A DNA stretch of 64,000 nt from Fagopyrum homotropicum (GCA_033239125.1 BSWB01000002.1:4497001-4561000), one strand, 5' to 3'. Shown: positions 49,159 to 60,526, counted from the first letter of the stretch. Made by a program: numbers and translations. Notes: generated by a model not told the origin, from the letters alone.

Positions 49159-50903
49159 TGTTCGCTCCAAACAGTGTGTGCAAGCTTTAAATTTGTAACC
49201 CTAGACTTAAGCTTAAAATAAGGATGCGAACCCGCAGTGTACGGGTCAATCGTAGTAAAAGCAAGAAAATTCCAGGGGTCGATCACAGGGACTCGGTGAA
49301 ACAAAGTCAACACAGTATGCTACGTTAGTTCTAACCACAAGAGCGATTAACACAATCAAAGATGAATAAAATGTCAAATAAAGCAAGCATGTAATTCTAG
49401 GGATTAAAGCATCTAGTTGTGGTTCCAACTCAAGATCTATAGATAAGCGGACAAAGCTGAGATTTTTTCGTGGGGAAGGTGTTACTAAGTGGAGTAGATC
49501 ACCGGGTAAGTCACTACACACTAATCCTAAACCGCAACTCCTATTACCGGGTAAGTCTCAAGGAATCAAGATAAAGAACTATAACCTCAAACTAACATAC
49601 CATCTAAGGGAATAGAATCAACCTTTACCGGGTAAGTCTCAGGCTAACTCACAAAGATGGGATGAAAGCACACTCAAACCCCAATAAAGGATAAACCTTT
49701 ATTACCTACACTTATGATCGTTAGTACACAAACTAAGGAATTACCGGGTAAGTCTCATCCTAAGCTTGCATTGAACCAGTAAGATGAAATAAGAATAGGA
49801 TTTGGCAAACTCTAACACTTAACTCTCAGTACGGGTCAAATAAGTCACCTCGGTCAGAAGAATTCCACCCCGGCCGAGATGTTCATCAACCGAACGAGAT
49901 GCTTAGGGTTAAGGTTAAAGACTCGAACTTTCAGGATCCTACTGGAATCTATGATTATTCTATCATTGTTTTTCCCACAACCTTCAGCCAATCACCCTAG
50001 AATCACACAAGGAAATTAGCCACTCATCATCATTATGAAAGTATTAAGTATATGGGAAGAAGATGAATATTTGAACAAAGAAGAATTTAATGAAAAGACT
50101 TCAATAACTGAATCAAATATCACAACAAAGCGTTCCTTGGATAGCAATCCAAAAAGACAAGACAACAATTGAGGGAATTGAAGACAATCTTACAAAACCC
50201 TTCAATAAAGCTATAAAAGCTATGGACTTCAATCTTCCTTCAACCTTCAAAAAGGTTCTTCAATTCTCTCCCAAATTGGGGTATGCGGTTGCTGCGTATT
50301 TTTCGGTGTAGGTGGATTCTTGCGCTGATAGCGGATGTTGGATTTGTAGAAAATCCAACCCTTTTTATAGGAAAATAACCCTCCAAAGATAATCAATCTT
50401 AGAAAGATATTTTCCCATAAATATAGGTAAAATATATGATTCTGCATATCTCCTTCCTTCCAGGAGCCAAGCCCAAAAATATAAGATCACTTTCCAATTT
50501 TAAAAGATCTCAGCCAAGAATAAAATATTCTCGCCGCGCCCTAGGTTTTCGCCTCGGTCGAGTCGGCTTCTCTGGATCACCTCGGTCGAGGTGAATCTGT
50601 GGTCAGCCGAGGTGAGTCACAACTGAATGCGAAATCTCTCAAAACTGGTTCCAAAGTAAATCTTTAATCCATGGCTATGCTCCTTGGATGTAGCTCCAAA
50701 TGACTCATGACTCCTTTTGCTCCTTTTTGATGCAAAACGTACCATATTACCTGCAATTATAACGAAACTAGGTGTAGACCTCGATTCTCGCAAAGGTAGA
50801 TGAAATGGTAGCAAAATCACATAATGTACATACAAACATGCAGATTATGAAAGATAAAACGTCCAATCAAACCCCAAAATATAGACTATAATTCATGCTA
50901 TCA
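49159..50903 (-). repeat. Athila 3' LTR (left copy)
   Basis: TG...CA unit of 1745 bp. On the minus strand the TATA-like CTATAAAAAG (plus 50361-50370) is a likely LTR promoter. Four copies of a TTACCGGGTAAGTCTCA-like word occur at about 49500, 49544, 49625 and 49741. Palindromic CCTCGGTCGAGG words lie at 50552 and 50579, with related half-words at about 49850-49900 and 50607. Open frames here repeat in the other LTR and are not genes. Confidence 0.92.
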
Positions 50904-52382
50904 AAATACCCCATACTTAGCCCTTGCTTGTCCCTAAGCAAGTTCCTCATATAGAAGACAAGATAGAATGGATTATAAGTCAAGAAAATCAATGAAAAAG
51001 CTTTTCAAAAACATTTTATGGTGTGCAACTATCATAGATCACTCTAAGAGAATACTTCCTGGAATTTAAAAACTCAATATGCTCAAAACATTTTATAAAT
51101 ATAGCAAAGTTGTTCATCTTTGCACAAAATCATAGAATGCATAATAAATCACAATTATCAAAATTAATCATGTATAATCCAGTTTAAACCGCTAAGTCAA
51201 TCAACAAGCTCAAGGTCTCAAGGGCTTCCCAAAAGAAAAGGTCAAGAAACGTGTAGGGTAGGGATGTATGTAAGGTAATGTGGTGCTAGAATCCGGGAAA
51301 AGGATGAACTTCACTTTTACTTTGACTTGCAACACCTTCCACCAATAAGCTTTGCTTATTTCACACTTTTTCTCTTTTACTTTACTTTTTGGGATGCATG
51401 GACAGAGGTGCACAATAACCGAAGCCTAGGAGATCCGCAATCATCAATTTCTCGAGATGCATCAAACCCTTGATGCACATACCATGACCCGATAGGAATA
51501 TCGCTCAATCCGATTTTGGCAAGACACAAACACCCGGCTATGTGAATGGTGCCGAGTTACTCATCTTCATGATTGACTTCCCCAAACCTATTATTGCTTT
51601 CTAATACTTTCACTTCCAGCCCACTTCTCAATTTTGACTTGCTTTTACCACTTTGTTTGCTTCCAAATTCCCGGATAGGTAAAGGGAGGCAAAATGTATA
51701 TGAGGGGCTAAGCATGATCAAGGAGAAGAAGAAGAAGAGAATGAATTGCCTTGGTCTTTCCAAGAAGAAAGTGAGAGAACTTAACCTGCGGTGTCAACCT
51801 TCAAATTCAACATAATTTGGATAAAAACAAAGTATTAAACATGCCAATAATTTCAAACAAAGCATTTAGCAACTTAAACATATTATAAAACCTTTCAAAC
51901 ACATAAAGATTTCAAAACCAGTCAGTAAGCAAGATCTTCACTGAGATCACATCCAGATAAGAAGCACAAAAATCGTTTTCGAAAACTCTCAGATAACCCA
52001 CCTCGGTCGAGGTGTTCTTGGTTCAACCGAGGTGAATCACCTCGTTCGGCCAGAATCTCCCCGGTCGAGGTCAAAAAATTTTATTTTTTATTTTTTATTT
52101 TTTTTTTCAGTTTCGACGTTTCTCTTAATCAAATCACCTGTATGTATGCATGTAATATCAGATAATCATATAAAGGCAAATGAAGCATAAATATGAAAAT
52201 ATCCGATAAATATAATACATCAAAAGTAGTCGAATACATCATGTAGTCAAATAGTCAAATAACAAACACCCCATACTTGAGACACACTGTCCCAGTGGGT
52301 ATAAGAAAAGTCTAATCAAGAGAACTCACCGAATAAAAGCCGAACTGCATAAAAAGATATAATAATAAAATCCTGCAGCTCC
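50904..52382. other. Athila 3' leader between the downstream ORF and the 3' LTR
   Basis: The polypurine-tract region is just inside the LTR (minus-strand AGTATGGGGTATTT, plus 50904-50920). The stretch holds palindromic words at 52001-52080 and no recognised protein. Small frames at 51210-51815 have no domain. Confidence 0.6.
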
Positions 52383-53792
52383 TCAGTAGTCTCGATCCGG
52401 TGGTGGTGGTGGTATGTAGGGGTACTGAGTCGGGTCATAGGGATAGCCCATGATACGCTCAAACTGTAGCTGAGCCATCATGTGCTGATGATGCTGCCGC
52501 TCCTGCATCTCGCGGATATCCAGCGAAAGTGCAGCATATGAGTCGATAACCTGATCCGTCAGGTCATCGATCCGTCGGTGTGCAGCTCTGTCCCTAACTC
52601 CACGCCTCCTGCGTCTAGCAGGTCTGACTGGAGACGCCTCAGCTGGCGCCGGCTCAGTGTCCTCCTCGTCATCATCCAAATCAATAATAGGTGGTGCGCT
52701 CGTCCCAGCTGTATCTGTACCTGTGTCCATCGGGACGCCACCTCCTCTCTCATCGACTGTGTCATCATCATCGTCGTCCTCCTCCTCAGCCTCCTCCTCA
52801 GCCTCAGCAGGGGCAGCTGCTCCCTCTCTGTAATCCTCCATAAGTGGACCCCAAGCAGTCTGCCAGAAATGTGGATCAAAGACAGAGAACTGTGCAGACC
52901 ATCTGATGCCCTGAGGTGCAGTCAGCTCCCATGGCACAACGACGTAGGGTGTAGTCAGTCCTCGGGGAACCAGAATCCTCCGAGTAATCATCTCCTGAAG
53001 TCCGAGCGGCTTGGCAGCCGCCACCATGGTACACCTACTCAGATCCATATCCTGATACCTAGCGATATGGGTCACTATCCCTCCGCAGCATATATCTCCC
53101 TTCCCTTTGGCCTTGATCCTGTGCAGATCCTCTGCCAGCATCAATCCAAAGTCAGGGTATCCACCTGTGACCATGCAGTATAAAGAGAAGAGCTCCCCCT
53201 GTCGGACCTTCTGGGGCGTCTCAGTACGCGCCAGAAGCGTCTCGCTGAAGATCCTGTGTACCAACCGAAAAGCTAGATGATAGATAAGCTTCGCCCTGGA
53301 ATCACCAGGGCGCCACCTGTCTGCATGCCTCGTAATGTGGGCGATCTGACCCCAGAACTCTCTAGCTACAGCTCGGGTCGGGAAGTCTACAGCAGTGGGG
53401 GCAGGGAAGCCAAAAATGTCTCTCCAGTGGTCAAGAGGTACTAAGTAGTTCCGGTTCATCAACCGGTACTTCACAGCCCTCTCTGTGGGGAGGTAAGTGA
53501 AGGAACTGACAAACTCGAGGGTCGGCTCAAGGTAGGCTGGGGCTCGGATCTCAGTAAACTGATCCAGCCCGACGGTGGTGATCATCCTCCTAAGCTCTCC
53601 ATCTACGTGGAGACAATCAAAGGCAGTAACGTCCAGAAATCTAGGAGCGATAACTGGACGACTAGCAATACGATCATAATCTACCCGGTGTCTCTCGTGG
53701 ATCACCGGGATAGAAGGTCGGGATGAGGAAGAAGAAGGGGAAGGAGAGGATCTATCTCTAAGGGCTAACAATCTGTCAGAACTCATCTTCAA
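52383..53792 (-). CDS. Athila downstream ORF (ATHILA ORF-1-like protein), 469 aa, intact
   Basis: An uninterrupted frame after integrase, in the same orientation. The first half resembles the conserved domain of plant Athila ORF-1/putative plant transposon proteins: FLDVTAFDCLHVDGELRRM, FTYLPTERAVKYRLMNRNYL, then FRLVHRIFSETLL and GDICCGGIVTHIARY. The second half is low complexity: a Glu/Asp run near residues 325-345, an Arg-rich RRRRRGVRDRAAHRR near 393 (nuclear-localisation-like), a coiled-coil-like stretch and a Pro-rich end. No signal peptide or membrane segment is evident, so I do not call it envelope-like. Function is unknown. The start MKMSSDRLLAL is the first ATG of the frame. It is preserved without a stop while the element has lost its polymerase. 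Confidence 0.75.
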   Translation of the reverse strand: MKMSSDRLLALRDRSSPSPSSSSSRPSIPVIHERHRVDYDRIASRPVIAPRFLDVTAFDCLHVDGELRRMITTVGLDQFTEIRAPAYLEPTLEFVSSFTYLPTERAVKYRLMNRNYLVPLDHWRDIFGFPAPTAVDFPTRAVAREFWGQIAHITRHADRWRPGDSRAKLIYHLAFRLVHRIFSETLLARTETPQKVRQGELFSLYCMVTGGYPDFGLMLAEDLHRIKAKGKGDICCGGIVTHIARYQDMDLSRCTMVAAAKPLGLQEMITRRILVPRGLTTPYVVVPWELTAPQGIRWSAQFSVFDPHFWQTAWGPLMEDYREGAAAPAEAEEEAEEEDDDDDDTVDERGGGVPMDTGTDTAGTSAPPIIDLDDDEEDTEPAPAEASPVRPARRRRRGVRDRAAHRRIDDLTDQVIDSYAALSLDIREMQERQHHQHMMAQLQFERIMGYPYDPTQYPYIPPPPPDRDY

Positions 53793-54582
53793 ACTGTACT
53801 GTCAGACTACCTCGGTCGACTGACAAACTCCAAGAATCACCTCGACCGAGGTGCAGATCGACTGGACCGAGGCGAAGACAGTCGCGATTTCAACTCTCTG
53901 ATTTTCAGTTCTTTTCCCCCAAAAATCACTACCGATGCTTCCTAAGGGGTACTTAAGGCTTTCCTCAACAGAATCAAGGGCAACCAAAGCCCAACTCGCA
54001 GTAAACGAACGAGTTTAGGGTTTCGATCGTTTTTACCTCTTTCCGGCCGAGTCGCTCAAATTTCTCGCAGATCTGTAGTTGCAATCGACTCCTCTATCCT
54101 TCAATCTCGGTTTGGAAGTAGAAAACGTCGAAAACGAGCAAGAATCGAGAGTGAGCGAAGTGGATCTGTCGCCGCGGTCGAAATGGGTAAAAATGTGAAA
54201 AAGTAATTTTTCCCCTTTTTATACTGTTACTGGATCTGCTGTCACCTCGGTCGAGATGGTCTCGACTGGCCCGAGGTGGTACGGACCGAGGCGGTTCTGC
54301 AGAAACCCTAGTCGCCTCGGTTGCTCAAGAATCAACTCGGTCGAGGTGCTCTGACAGTGACCGAGGTGTTTCTGTCTTCTCAGAATCTCGAACTTCTGTC
54401 CTTCCAGATGTGCTCTTTCCTGATATTCCCTGTTGTCTGTCCAGAACGCCAAAAACAAAGCAAAGCAAAGCAAAAACGAAAACTATCTAAGCTAGACTAG
54501 AAAACGGGAAGGAAGAGCAATACCTTGGGTTGCCTCCCAAGAAGCGCTTGATTTAAGGTCGCTAGCTGGACCATGGTGCGTC
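53793..54582. other. Athila spacer with clustered palindromic words
   Basis: Lies between the integrase stop and the downstream frame. CCTCGGTCGAGG-type words and half-words occur at 53810-53870 and 54243-54365, spaced by about 20-40 bp. No recognised protein is present. This is probably leader or splice/promoter sequence for the downstream frame. Confidence 0.6.
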
Positions 54583-57500
54583 TCAAACGAGGTAGATTGG
54601 TGCAACCTCCTCAACCGGCGTTTCCGGTTGGTACTTCTTAAGTCTATGACCGTTGACCTTGAAATTCCCGCTAGTTTCTCCCCATATCTCAACTGCACCA
54701 TGAGGGAAAACATGTTTCACAACGTAAGGCCCGGTCCATCTAGATTTCAACTTACCTGGAAAAAGACGAAGGCGGGAGTTGAAGAGTAGAACTAAATCTC
54801 CCTCGTTAAGCTCCTTTGGAACGATACGCTTGTCATGCCATCTCTTCGTTCTTTCCTTGTAGATTTTGGCATTCTCATAGGCGTTCAACCGCAGCTCTTC
54901 CAGCTCGTTAAGCTCCAATAGTCGTTTCTCACCAGCCTCCTTGATGTCAAAGTTCAACCATTTGATAGCCCAATACGCCTTGTGCTCCAACTCAACGGGC
55001 AAATGGCAAGACTTCCCGTATACCAAATTATAAGGGGTGGTACCTATGGGAGTCTTGAATGCTGTCCTGTACGCCCAAAGAGCATCGTCCAATTTCATGG
55101 ACCAATCCTTCCTCGTTCTAGAGACGGTCTTCTCCAAAATTGCCTTGATTTCTCTATTTGAGATCTCGACCTGTCCACTAGTTTGAGGGTGATAAGCGGT
55201 TGATACCTTGTGGGTTACCCCATACTTTGATAGAAGTGCCTTAAACTTCCGGTTGATGAAATGCGTTCCTCCATCGCTGATGATGATGCGGGGAGTTCCA
55301 AATCGTGGAAAGATAGTTCTATTCAAGAACTTTACAACCACCTTGGCGTCGTTAGTGGGAGAAGCAATGGCTTCAACCCATCTAGAGACGTAATCAACTG
55401 CAAGGAGAATGTAGAGGTTTCCTCCGGAGGATGGGAAAGGTCCCATGAAGTCAATCCCCCATACATCAAAGATTTCCACTTCTTGGATGTTATTAAGTGG
55501 CATCTCGTTCCTCCTTGACAAGTTCCCTGTTCTTTGGCATGCATCACAAGAAACAACAAAAGATTGCACATCCTTAAATAATGTAGGCCAAAAGAAACCG
55601 GAACGCAATACCTTAGCGCATGTTTTATCGGTGCTAGCATGTCCTCCACAAGGAAGTGAATGACAATGCCTTATGACGCTATTAACTTCATCTTCCGGAA
55701 TGCACCTTCGAAGCATCCCGTCCGGTCTGCGCTTGAATAGCAGCGGCTCATCCCAGTAATAATGTCGTACTTCCTTGAAGAATCTCTTCTTTTGAGAGTA
55801 CGTCAATCCGGGCGGTATTTCCTGGCAAACAAGATAATTCACAATATCAGCATACCAAGGACCTTTATTAGTAGAAAGTTGGTGGAGGGAATGGTCCGCC
55901 AACAGTGGGTGAATGTCAGAGAAAGGAGTAAGAAAATTGTTATTCTCAGCAATCTCAGTTGACATCGTCTCACTATCGACCTCGGTCGAGGCGCAAATGC
56001 GTTGACCGAGGTGTTCTTCAGTCGCCTCGCTCTGTCCAGAAAGTGCCTCGGTCGAGGTACTGCTACTGGGTCCGAGGCTGGAGATCTTCGTCTCCTGGAT
56101 CAGCTTCTCTGTTATAGCTCCTGGATCCTCTTCCAGTGCCTTCAAGCTCCGTATGTCTGCATCACAAGAAGCATCTATACCTTCCTCCATTAAACTGAAG
56201 CTTATAACTCTTTCGAGCGGATCGTTAATAAGGATAGAGCTCACCAATTCTCTTGATTCTTCTTCATCGTAGATGTTGAAGATATCATCAGTTAGTTGCT
56301 CCCCTTTCATGGCTGCAAGTAGTGCGAATTCCACCTCATCGCCACCAATGTTGCAACCCGAAGTTGCTAGAAATGGCCTCCCGAGAATAATAGGTACTGG
56401 ATAATCTGCGGGAATGTCAAGTACAACAAAATCTATAGGTAGATAGAAGTTACCTAACTTGACCGGAACGTCCTCCAAGATGCCCACGGGATGGGTAATG
56501 GAGCGATCTGCCATGTAGAGTCGAATCTTGACCGGCTTGGGCTCTCCAAGGCCGATCTTCGTGCATAGCTCTAGCGGGATGATGCTCACGCTGGCTCCTA
56601 GATCACATAGGGCTTCACAAGTGACATCCCCAACTTGGATGGGAATGCAAAATGAGCCGGGATCTCTTAACTTAGGTGGCATCTTTTCCTTCATGATCTT
56701 GATAAGCTCCGAAGATTTAGATGTCATCCTAACTTCACCAACATCCTCCAGCTTCCTCTTCCTTGATAAGATTTCTTTTAAGAACTTCCCATAAGCGGGC
56801 ATACCTAGAATGGCATCAAGGAAGGGAATGTTAATATGTAGCTTATTCATCAAGTCAAGAAACTTACCAAAGTGCTTGTCTAGATGTGCTCTGGCTCTGG
56901 ACTGGGGGAATGGAAGTGGTGGTTTATATGCAGGAGGTGGTACATAAGTTTCTGTTGTTCCTCCTGCTTTCTGTTGCGCCGCCTCGGTTGGCATCTCGGT
57001 CGAGGTGTTCTTTGACTGGGTCTGGACCGAGGTGGTCTGCATCGAGCGAGGTACTGGATTTGCAGTTTTGAGTCCACTCCTCGTCGTTATGGCCATGCAC
57101 TGGCCCTTAGGGTTAGTTTCCGTCTTTGCTGGAAGCTTCTCTGGATCTCTTGGCGCTTCATTCGCCCTATTAGCAAGTTGTTGTTCGAAGGACTTTTGGG
57201 CCCTCGAAAATGAAGTCATAGAACTCTCCATAGCACTAAGCTTGATCAAGATTGCCTCCAGGACTGCGTCCTTCTTTTCCGGCTGAGACGAACTCGATCC
57301 TTGCCCTTGGCTCTTCAATGGAGTAGAAGAAGAAGAAGGAGAAGAGAGGAAAGGGTTAGAGGAATCATTAGAGTTGGAGTTTGAATGGTTGTTACCGTGG
57401 TTTTGGTTATTCGCCCTCCAGTTGTTGCTATTGGATCCTCTATTGTTGTTGTTGTAGTTGTTTCGGGGTCCGTTGTTGTTGTTACGGTACCCGTTATTGT

Positions 57501-58686
57501 TGTTGTTGTTCCTTTGCCCTTGCTCTTCCTTCTTAGTTTGAGCCATCAAGAGCTCCTTCAATTGCTTCACGTCGTTCTTCAAGGACGTGAGTTGATTGTT
57601 GTTGGGTTGAGTCTCTTGAAAGTTGACTCTTTTAACTCCACCTTCAGCTCCTTGGTGGGTGTACTTCTCCATGTGCAAGGCTTGCTTCTCAATGAAGTCC
57701 CAAGCCTCGTCCACCGCCATGTCCATGAATGTACCGGCGGAGAGTAGTTGGAGATTGAACTGGGTGCTTCCGTCCAGCCCTTTGAAGTAGATCTCCAACA
57801 ACTCGATCTTTGGAATCCCATGATGTGGGCAATCCAAAAGGATATCCTTGAACCGCTCCCAAGATTTGGACAAGCTCTCCTTGTCCTTCATGATGAAAGC
57901 GTTGATCTTCCCTCTCATTTCAGCGGTCTTTGAGGGTGGAAAGAATTTGGTCAAGAATTCCGTAGTCATCTCCTCCCATGTGCTAATTTTTCCTGGGGGA
58001 AGAGATTGATACCAAGTAAGAGCTCTATCTTTTAAAGAAAAGTAAAAAGGTCTTAGCTTGTAGTTGTTGTTCTCAATTCTGGAAGGTCGCAAGGTTTCCA
58101 TCAAGATCTCGTAGTTTTGAAGATGTTGATGCGGCGACTCCTTCTCTAGCCCTCCGAATTGGCACTAGCGAATCATGGCTAGAACTTGCGGTCGAAGTTC
58201 GTAGTCATGATCTGCTGGATCTCCTAGGTTCACTCCTGGACGCCTCAGTTGTTGGTTAGGGTCCATCCTTTGACCTAGGGTTTGTGGAATTCCTGCAAGA
58301 AGAACATCTCGGACTGGCATCCGAGGTGGAAGTACATCGGCCGGGGCGTCGGGTACTAGAATCTGCCTCGGTCGAGGATCAACTACTGGATCCTGCATCG
58401 GTCGAAGTAGAATCTGGTTCCGAATGGCAGCAATCTCAGCTTCGATTGCTGCAGTCCTGGTGCGATTCTCCTCTTTCTCTTGCAGGAGTTCTTCCTTGCT
58501 GAGGCGCAGCAGCTCCTGCGTCTCTCTCAATTGGGCCGCAAGATCGCGATCGTCTTGTTGGGCCATCTTCGCTTCTCTCAAGCGTCTCTTGTATGTCTTT
58601 TCTGGTTCGGGATTGTAAGGAACGATTTCCTTCCCAGCGCGGGTTCTTCGCATATACCTAAGAAAGAACCTGCAAAAGTCACTCAA
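54583..58686 (-). CDS. Athila gag-protease-integrase polyprotein, RT/RNase H deleted, one in-frame TAG
   Basis: One frame runs from 58686 to 54583, broken only by TAG at 58165-58167. The likely start is MRRTRAGKEIVP near 58650. Gag follows (WYQSLPPGKISTWEEMTTEF, CPHHGIPKIELLEIYFKGL), then an Asn-rich stretch with no CCHC knuckle. The aspartic protease has DLGAS at 56590-56604, with IILGRPFL after it. Next is a Ser/Thr/Glu-rich linker and then PWYADIVNYLVC, which normally follows RNase H. The HHCC zinc finger is at about 55600-55680, and the integrase core has Asp 55450-55452, Asp 55273-55275 and Glu 55165-55167, exact D,D35E spacing. No YxDD box or RNase H core lies between protease and integrase, where several hundred residues are missing, yet the frame stays open. 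Integrase and protease look intact. Reverse transcription would need a partner element. Confidence 0.88.
55975..56095. repeat. CCTCGGTCGAGG palindrome cluster at the RT/RNase H gap
   Basis: CCTCGGTCGAGG at 55980 and 56046, with half-words GACCGAGGTG at 56003 and GTCCGAGGC at 56070, all inside the coding frame. On the minus strand they encode repeated STE(V/A/H) tripeptides in the linker that replaces reverse transcriptase. A similar coding cluster is at 56981-57060, between gag and protease. Confidence 0.85.
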
Positions 58687-58778
58687 GTAGAGTGGTTAGA
58701 CAAAACGGGGCAAATGCCCCAAGAGCAAACCGTACCGGCTCGGTCTAGACCAAGTCCCCGGCAACGGCGCCAAAAACT
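58687..58778 (-). other. Athila leader with primer-binding site
   Basis: The minus-strand text after the 5' LTR is AGTTTT and then TGGCGCCGTTGCCGGGGA (plus 58755-58772). This is the primer site typical of Athila/Tat elements and would pair with a cellular tRNA to start reverse transcription. Confidence 0.85.
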
Positions 58779-60526
58779 TGTTCGCTCCAAACGGTGTGTG
58801 CAAGCTTTAAATTTGTAACCCTAGACTTAAGCTTAAAACAAGGATGCGAACCCGAAGTGTACGGGTCAATCGTAGTAAAAGCAAGAAAATTCCAGGGGTC
58901 GATCACAGGGACTCGGTGAAACAAAGTCAACACAGTATGCTACGTTAGTTCTAACCACAAGAGCGATTAACACAATCAAAGATGAATAAAATGTCAAATA
59001 AAGCAAGCATGTAATTCTAGGGATTAAAGCATCTAGTTGTGGTTCCAACTCAAGATCTATAGATAAGCGGACAAAGCTGAGATTTTTGCGTGGGGAAGGT
59101 GTTACTAAGTGGAGTAGATCACCGGGTAAGTCTCACTACACACTAATCCTAAACCGCAACTCCTATTACCGGGTAAGTCTCAAGGAATCAAGATAAAGAA
59201 CTATAACCTCAAACTAACATACCATCTAAGGGAATAGAATCAACCTTTACCGGGTAAGTCTCAGGCTAACTCACAAAGATGGGATGAAAGCACACTCAAA
59301 CCCCAATAAAGGATAAACCTTTATTACCTACACTTATGATCGTTAGTACACAAACTAAGGAATTACCGGGTAAGTCTCATCCTAAGCTTGCATTGAACCA
59401 GTAAGATGAAATAAGAATAGGATTTGGCAAACTCTAACACTTAACTCTCAGTTACGGGTCAAATAAGTCACCTCGGTCAGAAGAATTCCACCCCGGCCGA
59501 GATGTTCATCAACCGAACGAGATGCTTAGGGTTAAGGTTAAAGACTCGAACTTTCAGGATCCTACTGGAATCTATGATTATTCTATCATTGTTTTTCCCA
59601 CAACCTTCAGCCAATCACCCTAGAATCACACAAGGAAATTAGCCACTCATCATCATTATGAAAGTATTAAGTATATGGGAAGAAGATGAATATTTGAACA
59701 AAGAAGAATTTAATGAAAAGACTTCAATAACTGAATCAAATATCACAACAAAGCATTCCTTGGATAGCAATCTAAAAAGACAAGACAACAATTGAGGGAA
59801 TTGAAGACAATCTTACAAAACCCTTCAATAAAGCTATAAAAGCTATGGACTTCAATCTTCCTTCAACCTTCAAAAAGGTTCTTCAATTCTCTCCCAAATT
59901 GGGGTATGCGGTTGCTGCGTATTTTTCGGTGTAGGTGGATTCTTGCGCTGATAGCGGATGTTGGATTTGTAGAAAATCCAACCCTTTTTATAGGAAAATA
60001 ACCCTCCAAAGATAATCAATCTTAGAAAGATATTTTCCCATAAATATAGGTAAAATATATGATTCTGCATATCTCCTTCCTTCCAGGAGCCAAGCCCAAA
60101 AATATAAGATCACTTTCCAATTGTAAAAGATCTCAGCCAAGAATAAAATATTCTCGCCGCGCCCTAGGTTTTCGCCTCGGTCGAGTCGGCTTCTCTGGAT
60201 CACCTCGGTCGAGGTGAATCTGTGGTCAGCCGAGGTGAGTCACAACTGAATGCGAAATCTCTCAAAACTGGTTCCAAAGTAAATCTTTAATCCATGGCTA
60301 TGCTCCCTGGATGTAGCTCCAAATGACTCATGACTCCTTTTGCTCCTTTTTGATGCAAAACGTACCATATTACCTGCAATTATAACGAAACTAGGTGTAG
60401 ACCTCGATTCTCGCAAAGGTAGATGAAATGGTAGCAAAATCACATAATGTACATACAAACATGCAGATTATGAAAGATAAAACGTCCAATCAAACCCCAA
60501 AATATAGACTATAATTCATGCTATCA
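58779..60526 (-). repeat. Athila 5' LTR (right copy)
   Basis: 1748 bp, almost identical to the left LTR. The TATA-like box on the minus strand is at plus 59984-59993. The same four TTACCGGGTAAGTCTCA-like words and the same palindromic CCTCGGTCGAGG words (60176-60236) are present. Transcription would run leftward into gag. Confidence 0.92.

Larger units (their letters stand above)
49159..60526 (-). mobile_element. Athila-lineage Ty3/gypsy LTR retrotransposon lacking RT and RNase H, 11.4 kb
   Basis: LTRs lie at 49159-50903 and 58779-60526, with a primer site TGGCGCCGTTGCCGGGGA on the minus strand at 58755-58772. Internal order on the minus strand is gag, protease, integrase, spacer, then a 469-codon frame. 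By eye the LTRs differ at about eight positions plus two small indels, so insertion was recent. Reverse transcriptase and RNase H are absent. The primer site and the extra downstream frame fit the Athila lineage. Flanks (TGACT, AACGT) show no target duplication, although both sides are MITE sequence. Confidence 0.9.

Noticed and set aside
49083..51815. Small frames in the left LTR and 3' leader of the Athila element
   Set aside because: The LTR frames recur identically in the other LTR and none has a domain; they are non-coding LTR sequence.
52578..53183. 201-codon plus-strand frame antisense to the Athila downstream ORF
   Set aside because: Shadow of the intact 469-codon minus-strand frame, which has family similarity.
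52383..53792. Downstream Athila frame considered as an envelope-like protein
   Set aside because: No signal peptide or membrane-spanning stretch seen; similarity is to ATHILA ORF-1-type proteins instead.
57385..57747. Val-rich plus-strand frame in the gag region
   Set aside because: Antisense of the Asn-rich gag linker.
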